Shown: piece by piece, positions 9,431 through 19,318 of the stretch
Layout of the letters: each line of letters starts with the position of its first letter
Numbering within the stretch: position 1 is the stretch's first letter
Assembly (NCBI RefSeq): GCF_000003195.3
Contig: NC_012876.2
Location: 43,446,396-43,510,395, forward strand
Length of the DNA stretch: 64,000 bases
Direction: 5' to 3'
From: Sorghum bicolor
Lineage: Eukaryota; Streptophyta; Magnoliopsida; Poales; Poaceae
Translations under genes and position numbers: made by a program
The notes under the pieces: model-generated
What the model saw: the letters and a program-made list of their open reading frames with translations, nothing else
Database searches by the model: none
Told to the model about the DNA's origin: nothing

Positions 9431-11933
9431 GATTCTCAATCGAAATATGCTAAAACATACAAAGTTGGCTGGCTGTCCTGGAAAATCGAGAGAGCAAGCA
9501 TTTCGCAATAGCTACTTGTAACATTCATTACTTTTAAACTACTCAACCAAATGTCATGAAATTTGGACATGAAGTGGATAAGCAAGATAGCTACAAGTTT
9601 GTTATAGACAAGTTTTCCAGAAAACTTTATCTTCAAGCTGTTCTTGAACAAATGCTATCAGCTACACAGAAATGCTCTCGGAAAGACATAAATAGCAAAA
9701 AATAATATTTTCCACATATTAAGAATGTAACATAGGCTCAAACCAAATGCACCAGTAGATAGAACATGTCTAAGAAACACCATAAAATATCATGGCAAGG
9801 TTTAAACTCATATCTATCATCATCTTTTCTATTTATTTAAGTATAAAGGTGATTTAATGAGCATACATCACAAGTGCTCCAAAAATTCTAAAAAAATTAC
9901 AGCAAGCTATTTGGACTACCACCAGTTAAATGTAAAAATTTCAGGGCACTTGCACATGCAAATTGTGGGATACAAAAATGACAAGCTAACAAAGGCATTC
10001 AAGGCATAAATGTGAAACCCTATCAAAAAGTGTCAAATAACAGATTTCAGATTTTACCTAGCTTTGTTTACTCATGATTACATCACCCAGCAAGTGTCAC
10101 CATCAAAGGAGTTATAATTTATTTACTAAAAATGCCATAAGAAACTTCTATTTAAACAAGAAATATTTATAACTTCACTAAAGGACATCCAAAAATCGTG
10201 ATAAATTTATCAGAGCTTACTCAAGTCATAAGTAACCACACCCTAAATTTGCATGGCTATCAGATCCACAGATCTCCAGATATAATTACCTCCTATTAAA
10301 TCAAGATTAAATTATATCTATTTATTTCTGCAAAAACATGGCATCTCTCACATTTTTAATAAAAACTAGATCATCACAGGAACCTAGCAAAATTGGAATC
10401 ACATCATTTGGATCTGTATAACTCGAGTTATGGATTTTACAAAATCAACACAGGATCTGCAAAATAGAAAACCAGGGGTGTGAGGGAGAGAGGCTGACAG
10501 GGACCCACTGGTCAGCGGGACCCGCTTGACAGCGACACAGAGACAGGGGAGAAGCTCGTCGCCGGCGAAACTCGACGACGGCGAGGTCTCCGGGGAAACC
10601 AAGGGCACCAACGTGACCCTCTCACCAAGGCGGACCTGTCGAGGTCCGAAAACCTATCTCTACCGAGCTCTAGAGGGCTCGCCGGCGTGAATGGTGGCTC
10701 GGCGGCGCTGTAGGCGATACGCCGGCGTGCACAGCCGATACCGTCCCGGTTGAGGTTCACGCCGAGCATCAGTGAGTCAAGGGGAAGCACTAGGAACAAG
10801 AATGGAGAGAAATGGTGGAGTAGAGAGGCCTGGCTACATCGCCGGTGAGCTCGGGCGGAGCTCCGGCGAGGAAGAACGGCTCGGAGCTCGGCAATGCCGC
10901 CTTACCCGTGCTCGACAGTGGCCAAGGAGGTGACGCCAAGGTAGAGGGGGCTCTGGCAAGGCGTTTGGCTGGCTGGCTTGGCCCGAGACGGCGAGGAAAG
11001 CTCGGGCGAGGCTGTTGTTCCGTGGCGGAGCTCGCCAAGGCGAAATGGAAAAGGGAGAGAGCGCTGGGGAGGCGAAATGAGGACAGCCAAGGCTCCGGGT
11101 GGCATCGTGGCATCCAAGTGGAGGCATCAGGGCTGACAGGCAGGGTCGCCGTCGACGTAGGGCCGCCACAGGTCTTCCACGCGTCGGCCGGCCGGCGACT
11201 GACGAAACTGAATCGCGCGATTCAGTCATCGTCGGCCGTGTTTGAAACCCAAAATTCATCGACGTTTTACTCCTGATCCACTAGACGGTTTTGGCTCGAA
11301 TTTGTCCCTCTGGGTAGAGCTACACGAGTTCTACAAGTTTGCTTAAAGGATTGAAGTCTGGTTCGGATTGGATTTCAAACCACAAAGCTCCCAAGTACCC
11401 TACCACGAAACTGTGTCGACTCTGACTTAGGCAAATTTGGCTAAGTGTGGAAACAGCCCTGATTTTTGCCTTGTGAGCTAATATTGAGTGTGTTCCAAGC
11501 ATTTTCATAAAAAGTCATAAACATAACTTTTGTAGCTTATGAAATTTACTACAACGTTGTTTTAGATGTCATTTACATGCAAGGTCTCTAACACCAGTTT
11601 CATAAAACATCTTTGAATAGAGGTTTAGGGGGTCAACTAGGTCAACCTATGGCTAACCATAACTTAGGGGTATTTTTTGACAAAACCTCCAACATAAACT
11701 TTGCTCAAAATGTTATCCTAAGCATGATTAAGGTATTTTGGAAAACAATGTACACTTATGTGCATTGGTCACCCATTACTATCACTCATATCAAGCCACC
11801 CAAGCAATTCAATCATACATAGTATACAATAGATGACATGAGATCATGATGGATGCTTATGAATGAGCATGATGATGCTTATGTTGATGCAATGCTCATG
11901 GTTAACATGCAAGCTAACACTAGAAGTGTTACA
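9431..11933 (-). repeat. 3' LTR of element A, truncated by T2
   Basis: The inner edge at 11933 reads TGTAACACTTC on the minus strand. Compared with the right LTR of B, about 2 kb of the outer part is missing here, having been separated by the T2 insertion. It contains a GC-rich island at about 10500-11270 where frames are open on both strands. I treat those frames as composition, not genes. Confidence 0.8.
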
Positions 11934-14900
11934 GCCCTCTCCCCTTACAAAAATCTCGTCCCAAGATTTGAAAGACGTACCATTTTTCATAGAATGAGGG
12001 ATAAGTTACTTGTAAATAGTCTTCCCTTTCCCAAGTGGCATCTCTTTCACTTTGGCGGTTCCACAAAACTCTAAAAAGTTTAATCACTCTCCCCCGAGTA
12101 ACCCTTTCCTTGACATCAAGAACTTGTACAGGCTTCTCTTCATAGGATAGATCGGACTGCAACTTAAGATCTCTTATTTCAACTCTCTCTTCGGGCACAC
12201 GAAGGAACTTCTTGAGTTGAGACACGTGGAATACTGGGAAAATAGCTCTCATTTATGGAGGTAGTTGTACCTTGTAAGCTACCTTGCTGCTCTTCTCAAT
12301 GATTTGGTAGGGTCCCACATACCTAGGGGCGAGTTTTCTTTTTACGCCGAAGCGATTCACACCCTTCATGGGCGATACCTTGAGGTACACAAAGTCACCT
12401 ACTTCAAACTCTATTGGTCTTCTTCTTCGGTCGGCATAGCTTTTCTGTCTAGCTGGGGCAGCTTCCATGTGTTTCTGGATAATGAGGACTTGCTTTTCGG
12501 CTTCTTTGACAAAGTCAATTCCGTAGTACCTCCTTTCACCAGGTTCGACCCAGTTTAGAGGAGTTCTACACTTGCGACCATACAAAGCTTTGAAAGGATC
12601 CATTTGAATGCTTTCTTGATAGCTATTATTGTATGAGAATTCAGCTAAGGGTAGCCATTTTTCCCATGCACCCTTGGAAGAGATAACGCATGCTCTCAAC
12701 ATGTCTTCCAAGATTTGATTCACACGCTCAGTGTGACCGGAGGTTTGAGGATGGTAGGCTGAACTGCGAACCAACTTTGTACCAAGGAGTGAATGCAAAT
12801 GCTCCCAAAAGTGGGCAGTGAAGTGAGGACCTCTATCAGAAATAATAGTGCAGGGTACTCCGTGCAATTTAACAATCTTAGAGAAGTACAACTCAGCATA
12901 ATCAGATGGTCGGTAGGTAGAATGTACGGGAATGAAATGAGCTGACTTGGTCAAGCGGTCAACAATAACCCAAATAGAGTTGTGTCCCTTTTGAGTAGGG
13001 GGAAGTCCAACAATGAAATCCATGCTGATTTCTTCCCACTTCCAACCCGGAATCGACAAGGGTTGCAATGAACCTGCAGGCTTAAGGTGAACTGCCTTTA
13101 CCCTGCAGCAAGTATCACACCTAGCAACATAAGCTGCTATTTTCTTCTTCATCTTGGTCCACCAAAAATGAGGTTTCAAGTCTTGGTACATTTTGCTACT
13201 ACCAGGATGAATGGACAACTTGGAAGAATGAGCTTCATCTAGAATTTTGTTGCGTAATTCACGGTCTTTAGGTACAACTAGCCGATCGTCAAACCACAGC
13301 ACACCTTTCTCATCTACCCGGAAATGCTTGGTGTCTTGCTCTTTCATTTTTCTATTGATGTGGAAGATACTAGGGTCAGTCTTTTGGAGCTCTATAATTT
13401 GACTCTCTAACGAGCAACTGACTACAATGTTGTGCAGGACCACAGGATGCAATAATTTGAACCCTTCCTCTAAGAGAGGTCCAACATGTTGTTTCCGGCT
13501 GAGAGCATCGGCTACAACATTGGCTTTGCCTGGATGATAGTGTACTTCCAGATTATAGTCTTTTATCAATTCCAACCATCTTCTTTGTCTCATGTTTAGT
13601 TCGGGCTGAGTGAATATATATTTAAAGCTCTTATGGTCAGTATAAATGTGATACAGATTACCCAATAGATAATGCCTCTAGAGATTCAATGCATGCACAA
13701 CTGCTGCTAACTCTAGATCATGAGTCGGGTAGTTGGCTTCGTGCTTCCTCAGCTGCCGAGAGGCATAGGCAATAACTCGGCCTTCTTGCATCAGTACACA
13801 ACCAAGGCCAGTGCCAGATGCATCACAAAAGACATCAAATGGCTTTTCAATGTCATGTTGTGCCAAAACAGGAGCAGTGGTCAGCAGGTGGCGTAAACCA
13901 GTGAAAGCGACATCACACTCCTGAGACCACACAAATTTCATATCTTTTTGCATTAGCTTGGTCATAGGCTTGGCTATTTTGGAGAAGTCTGGAATGAAGC
14001 GACGATAGTATCCAGCTAGGCCGAGAAAACTCCGAACCTCATGCACTGAAGTCGGGGCATTCCAGTCTAGAACCTCTTGTACCTTCGACGGGTCAACTGA
14101 AATACCGTCTTCAGATAAAATATGGCCTAGGGAATGCACTTTCCTCAGCCAAAACTCACATTTGCTGAACTTGGCATAGAGCTGATGTTCTCGCAATCTA
14201 GTGAGTACAATCCGAAGGTGCTTCTCATGGTCTTGGGCATTTTCAGAATACACCAATATGTCATCGATGAACACCACCACAAACTTATCCAGTTCAGGCA
14301 TGAACACCAAAATCATCAGGTACATGAAATGAGTAGGGGCATTAGTCAGACCAAAGGACATGACTAAATACTCATACAACCCATACCTGGTAGAGAAAGC
14401 CATTTTAGGAATGTCTTCGGGTCGAATCTTGATTTGATGATACCCGGATCTTAGATCGATCTTTGAGAATACCTTAGCCTTAGCTAGTTGATCAAACAGA
14501 GTATCAATGCGAGGAAGAGGATACTTGTTTTTGATAGTCACGGCATTCAGCGGACGATAGTCTACACACATACGTAGAGACTTGTCCTTCTTCTTGATAA
14601 AGAGAGTCGGACAACCCCATGGAGAAGAACTAGGCCGAATAAGACCCTTCTCTAGGAGTTCTTGCAATTGCTTTTTCAATTCTACCAATTCATTGGGTGG
14701 CATTCGATATGGCCTTCTAGAGATAGGTGCAGTACCCGAAATTAGGTCAATTTTAAACTCTATGTCTCTATCCGGTGGCAACCCGGACAGATCCTCTGGA
14801 AAGACATCCGGAAACTCACACACTACCGGAATCTCTGCCACAGTGAGTGGTCTAATAGCATTAGCAGCGTGACGGATGCCATCATTCTTGGGAAGCTGGA

Positions 14901-15303
14901 CTAAGAAGGCTTCTTTGCTATCAGGCTCCCACAACATGACTACCCTCATGGAGGTGTCTATTAACACCCCATGCTTACTCATCCAATTCATTCCCAAAAT
15001 AACATCTATCCCCAAGCCTGGCAAGATTACTAAATCTGCTGAATAATTACGCCCTTCAATGGCAATATGTACATCCCTCACTAATTGATTTGTAGCGATT
15101 TGATTACCAGCAGCACTAATGCAAAATTTGCCACTGTCAAGATCAACTACATGCTGCCCATGCTTAGATGCGAAAGCTTGACTCATAAATGAATGCGAAG
15201 CTCCAGAATCAAACAAGACAACTGCAGAGTGTTGATTGACAAGAAACAAACCAACGGTGACCACTTCACCTTCAGGGATTTCTTCGACAGTGGTATAGTG
15301 CAC
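11929..15303 (-). pseudogene. pol: pol of element A: PR-RT-RNaseH-INT-chromodomain
   Basis: Protease motif [11 protein letters not shown] is near 15200. Reverse transcriptase follows, with [20 protein letters not shown] and the catalytic FIDDILVYS near 14250. RNase H has [12 protein letters not shown] and the integrase has a zinc-binding stretch CDTCCRVK, then [13 protein letters not shown] and IISDRGPHF with the later E. The chromodomain, with VLWNRQSERDATWERED, is at about 12130-11980. The frame is continuous across the whole length except for TAG at 13678-13680, where B has TGG, and TAA at 12253-12255, where B has a Glu codon. The frame runs through the polypurine tract and ends at the TAA inside the LTR terminus. 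Two stops make it inactive. Confidence 0.92.
11934..11947 (-). promoter_or_regulatory. Polypurine tract of element A
   Basis: The minus strand reads TAAGGGGAGAGGGC immediately before the LTR start TGTAACA. It overlaps the last codons of pol. Confidence 0.8.
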
Positions 15304-16233
15304 TCGGCCAGTACGGTTATTACCCCCAGCTGCAGAATTCCTCTTGGGATAAGGGCAATCCCTCGCCCAGTGACCGACTTGTTTGCAGTTAAAGCAGGGA
15401 CGGTTATCAGGGGGGGCTTGGGACCTACTTGACCTGTAGCACCCCTAGGAAGAGCAACTGTGAAGGACTTGCGAACTCCTGTCTTCACATTCGACTTCTT
15501 CTGCAGCGGCCTGTACCTTGTCACAGCATTGGGCGGGCGATAGGCCGATTTGCTTGTCACCGGAGCCTTGGACTGCGAAGCACCTGCCTCATAAGCCCTC
15601 TTGCGGTTCTTGGACACGGCATAAACAGCATTGGAGTTCTCCTGGGTCAACGTACCACTTACAAACTCATTGAAGGTGGTGCTCTTGTTTCCAGCCATGT
15701 TCTTGGACAGTTTGGGTCCAAGCCCTCTCTTGAAACTAGCAAGTTTCTTGGCCTCAGTATCAACAAATTCAGGAGCATAGCGATACAAGTTATTGAAAGC
15801 ATGAAGATACTCAGTCAAGCTTTTAGTGCCCTGAGTCAGGTTCATGAACTCGGTATGCTTGATAGTCATTAAGCCCTGCGGAATATAAGTGTTCCTGAAA
15901 GAAGTTTTGAACTGATCCCAGGTTACAACAGCATTGGCAGGCAAGCTGGTCCTATAATGACTCCACCAGACACCTGCTTTGCCTTCCAACTGGTGTGCTG
16001 CATACTCTGCCTTCAACTCTTCAGTCACCCTCAGCAAGCGGAATTTCTACTCGAGAGTGTTCAGCCATTCATCAGCTTTCAGAGGTTCAACGGCCTCCTT
16101 GAAAAGCGGCGGTTTTGTGTCCTGGAACTCTTTGAAATTGTTGTACTGATTGGCCTCTCCGCCTTGGCGGGCATGGCGACCACCCCGGTTCTGCTGTGCC
16201 ATAGTCTGCATAGCTTCATTGAGCATCCGCTGC
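15304..16233 (-). pseudogene. gag: gag of element A (5' end deleted, frameshifted)
   Basis: It encodes a retrotransposon gag with GKAGVWWSHYRTSL, QFKTSFRNTYIPQG and SLTEYLHAFNNLYRYAPEF, typical of chromovirus capsid regions. The Arg/Lys-rich C-terminal part is followed by a CCHC knuckle ([14 protein letters not shown]), which is readable only after a one-base frame change near 15410-15420 at a G-run. A stop separates the piece upstream of 16037. The N-terminus ends at about 16233, where LTR sequence begins abruptly. Confidence 0.82.
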
Positions 16234-17462
16234 GGCCTACGGGCGATACGCCGGCGTGCACAGCCGATGCCGTCCCGGTTGAGGTTCACGCCGAGCATCA
16301 GTGAGTCAAGGGGAAGCACTAGGAACAAGAATGGTGAGAAATGGTGGAGCAGAGAGGCCTGGCCACGTCGCCGGTGAGCTCGGGCGGAACTCCGGCGAGG
16401 AAGATCGGCTCGGAGCTCGGCAATGCCGCCTTACCCGTGCTCGACAGTGGCCAAGGAGGTGACGCCGAGGTAGAGGTGGCTCTAGCGAGGCGTTTGGTTG
16501 GCTGGCTTGGCCGGAGACGGCGTGGAAAGCTTGGGCGAGGCTGCTGTTCCGCGGTGGAGCTCGCCGAGGCGAAATGGAGAAGGGAGAGAGCGCTGGGGAG
16601 GCGAAATGAGGACAGCCGAGGCTCGGGGTGGCGTCGTGGCATCCAAGTGGAGGCGTCGGGGCTGACAGGCGGGGTCGCCGTCGACGTACGGCCGCCACGG
16701 GTCGTCCACGCGTCAGCCGGCCGGCGACTGACGAAACTGAATCGCGTGATTCAGTCGTCGTCGGCCGTGTGTGAAACCCAAAATTCATCGACGTTTTACT
16801 CTTGATCCACTCGACGGTTTTGGCTCGAATTTGTTCCTCTAGGTAGAGCTACACGAGTTCTACAAGTTTGCTTAAAGGATCGAAGTCTGGTTCAGCTTGG
16901 ATTTCAAACTACAAAGCTCCCAAGTACCCTACCTCGAAACTATGTCGACTCTGACTTAGGCAAATTTGGCTAAGTGTGGAAACAACCCTGATTTTTGCCT
17001 TGTGAGCTAATTTTGAGTGTGTTCCAAGCATTTTCATAAAAAGTCATCAACATAACTTTTGTAGCTTATGAAATTTACTACAACGTTGTTTTAGATGTCA
17101 TTTACATGCAAGGTATCTAACATCAGTTTCATAAAACATCTTTGAATAGAGGTTTAGGGGGTCAACTAGGTCAACCTAGGGCTAACCATAACTTAGGGGT
17201 ATTTTTGGACAAAACCTCCAACATAAACTTTGTTCAAAATGTTATCCTAAGCATGATTAAGGTATTTTGGAAGACAATGTACACTTATGTGCATTGGTCA
17301 CCCATTACTATCACTCATATCAAGCCACCCAAGCAATTCAATCATATATAGTATACAGTAGATGACATGAGATCATGATGGATGCTTATGAATGAGCATG
17401 ATGATGCTTATGTTGATGCAATGCTCATGGTTAACATGCAAGCTAACAATAGAAGTGTTACA
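16234..17462 (-). repeat. 5' LTR fragment of element A
   Basis: From GGCGATACGCCGGCGTG onward it matches 10706-11933, and it ends TGTTACA at 17462. The junction with gag at 16229-16240 shares only a few bases (gctg, ggcgatacgcc), as in an illegitimate deletion. Confidence 0.82.
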
Positions 17463-17467
17463 CCAGA

Positions 17468-18342
17468 CAATACCGGCATCATGGCCGTTCGCTTGCTGGG
17501 GCCTAGATATGATCGGGCCATTGAAGCCTACTCTTGGTAATTTCAAGTTTGTGTTTGTACTAGTCGACAAGTTCTCTAAGTGGAACGAGTACATGCTGTT
17601 GGTTAAAGCAACTTCAGAAAAGGTTGTAGAATTCCTCAATCAGATTATACATCGTTTCGAGGTTCCTAACAGCATAATCACCGATTTGGGTACTCAGTTC
17701 ACTAGCACTGCATTTTGGGACTTCTGCGATGACAGAAGCATAGCTGTAAAGTACGTGTCTGTAGCTCATCCCCGAGCCAATGGACAAGTCGAGTGAGCTA
17801 ACGACATGATCATAGATGCTTTAAAAAAGAGGTTGTACCAAGAAAATGACAAAGCAGTGGGAATTTGGATGAAAGAACTGCCAGCCATGGTCTGGGGCCT
17901 CCGAACACAACCTAGTCGGAACACAGGCATATCCCCTTACTTCATGGTATACGGGGCCGAGGCGGTCCTCCCCACTGACATAAAGTTTGGATCTCCAAGA
18001 GTCAAGCGTTTTGATCAGTTTTTAGCAGACAATACTAGGGAAGTTGAAATCAATTGCATAGAGGAAAAACGACTAGATTCCTGCGTCCGCACAGCCAAGT
18101 ACCTTGAAGTCTTACGACGATACTACAATAGGAACGTCAAGGAGCACTTTTTTGTGGTTGGCGATTTGGTACTAAAGTGGAAGACAAGTCAAGAAGGGAT
18201 GCACAAACTATCCACACCCTAGGAAGGACCCTTCATGGTCGTGGAAGTCACGCATCCCACTTCCTACAGACTGGCTTATCCAAACATAACAACTCTACCT
18301 AACTCTTGGCACATAGACAAACTATGACGTTTTTACCCTTAG
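17468..18342 (+). pseudogene. Integrase core and C-terminus of element H
   Basis: The rve-type core shows the first Asp in CWGLDMIGP, the second in IITDLGTQF, and the Glu in NGQVE, followed at once by an in-frame TGA (17794-17796). The frame then continues with ANDMIIDALKK and the typical ISPYFMVYGAEAVLPTD. Further stops are TAG at 18220-18222 and TGA at 18325-18327, and the natural end is probably TAG 18340-18342. The motif style fits Tat/Retand integrases. The N-terminal zinc domain is missing because A interrupts it. Confidence 0.88.
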
Positions 18343-18639
18343 ACTAGTACACCTCGTATGTATCTTTTTCCTTATGATTAATGACAAGTGTTGGTTTTTT
18401 GTTCCATACTTTTTATATGCAGAATATTCAACAAGTATGATCTTTTCTGTTCTCGACACACAAGCTTAAGTAACGAAATCAAGTAGGGTACTCAGTGATA
18501 CATCACTCTTACGAGTCATTCACAGAGCTTAACCATGGTTTACAAATTTCTGCATTATTACAAACTTTCCCAACAAAGTTTACAATAAAAGCCCCTCTGG
18601 GCGGTCCAAGTCTACACCTACAGACTAAGCTAGTGGTCA
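18343..18639. other. Spacer between pol and antisense ORF of element H
   Basis: No coding frame or recognisable motif was seen here. It corresponds to the short region between pol and the antisense ORF of Tat elements. Confidence 0.4.
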
Positions 18640-18953
18640 CTACTCGGGCTGCGCGCTAGCATGCGTCTCTGGTGCCATCGAGGAGGCCGGGGTTACTGGT
18701 GCTTGGCTGGTCGAGACCGCATGCGCCGATCGTCCATCTGCCGCAGCGGACGACTCTGACCACTCCCTAATTGACCTATCTAAACCCGGTTGGCTGGGCA
18801 GAGTTGACATCCCGCAGAGGTTAACATCGCCGATTACAGTAGCCGACAGGTCCAGAAGACTGACTCAAAGGTCATCTGCCTCCTCCGGACCAACCTCCTT
18901 AGGGTACCCTCCCTCCAAGCGGGACAGGTCGATAAGGGGGTAGTGGGCACGTA
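18640..18953 (-). pseudogene. C-terminal remnant of an antisense ORF in element H
   Basis: On the minus strand a frame reads YPLIDLSRLEGGYP, then a TGA at 18865-18867, then continues in the same frame through a Ser/Ala/Pro-rich tail to TAG 18640-18642. The frame continuity and the place after integrase support a decayed antisense ORF of a Tat element. I could not assign a domain. The N-terminal part is lost at about 18953. Confidence 0.5.
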
Positions 18954-18957
18954 CTGT

Positions 18958-19060
18958 TGACACTTTTTTTGATGAAACGGTGGGGGAGCTCCCCACCACC
19001 TTTTTTTTGTATTTCAATATAAATAAAGGAATCGTTACAAAGTCAGGAACCAAAGATTAC
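18958..19060 (-). mobile_element. Possible L1-type LINE 3' tail
   Basis: Read on the minus strand this ends in a G+C-rich self-complementary stretch, GGGGAGCTCCCC, then TTTCATCAAAAAAA. It is preceded by an AATATA/TTTGTAA-rich segment. Plant L1 elements often end this way. It is too short to show protein motifs, and I could not find flanking target duplications. An unknown insertion is equally possible. Confidence 0.35.
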
Positions 19061-19062
19061 AG

Positions 19063-19115
19063 GGCCGCCTGTATAAATGTATTTTTACACAGGCGGCTCA
19101 CACTACACCGCGTGT
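19063..19115. repeat. Left subterminal repeats of the CACTA element
   Basis: GCCGCCTGTATAAAT and TTTTACACAGGCGGCTC form a hairpin, then a degenerate CCGCGTGTGTAAAT follows. They are the same units as at 28930-29220. Confidence 0.75.
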
Positions 19116-19318
19116 GTAAATAATTTTTTGATATATATTTCAAATTTTAATTTTTCCCACCAAACACAGTGCTAAACATCATATATATATATACACACAC
19201 ACACCATACATACACCACATATATATATTATAGAATTGTAAAGATGAAATCAAACATCAACCATAAAATTACATATATATACACGTCAATACATGTTATC
19301 CGCACAACCATACAGTGT
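19116..19318. other. 3' flank of the TnpA/Ulp1 gene
   Basis: An AT-rich stretch with TATATA and CACACA microsatellite runs near 19185-19235. No coding sequence is seen. Confidence 0.4.

Larger units (their letters stand above)
9431..17462 (-). mobile_element. Element A: Tekay-like chromovirus (Ty3/gypsy), truncated and rearranged
   Basis: The order on the minus strand is gag, protease, reverse transcriptase, RNase H, integrase, chromodomain, which is the Ty3/gypsy chromovirus order. The left (3') LTR is cut at 9431 by T2. The right (5') LTR is reduced to 16234-17462 because a deletion joined the start of gag straight to mid-LTR sequence, removing the leader and half the LTR. It lies inside the integrase gene of H. 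Its two LTR pieces differ by several percent in places by eye, so it is older than C. Confidence 0.88.
17463..18957 (+). mobile_element. Element H: Tat-type Ty3/gypsy remnant
   Basis: The integrase begins directly at the edge of element A, showing A landed inside it. The gag, PR and RT parts should lie outside the window to the left. Downstream of the integrase a minus-strand coding remnant ends at 18640, again the Tat plan of an antisense ORF after pol. It is cut at about 18953 by a short T-rich segment. Confidence 0.75.

Noticed and set aside
10834..11276. Long overlapping ORFs on both strands in GC-rich LTR sequence (also near 16306-16805 and 32556-32933)
   Set aside because: Open frames on opposite strands are explained by high GC and few stop codons. 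There is no domain, and they are not preserved in frame among LTR copies.
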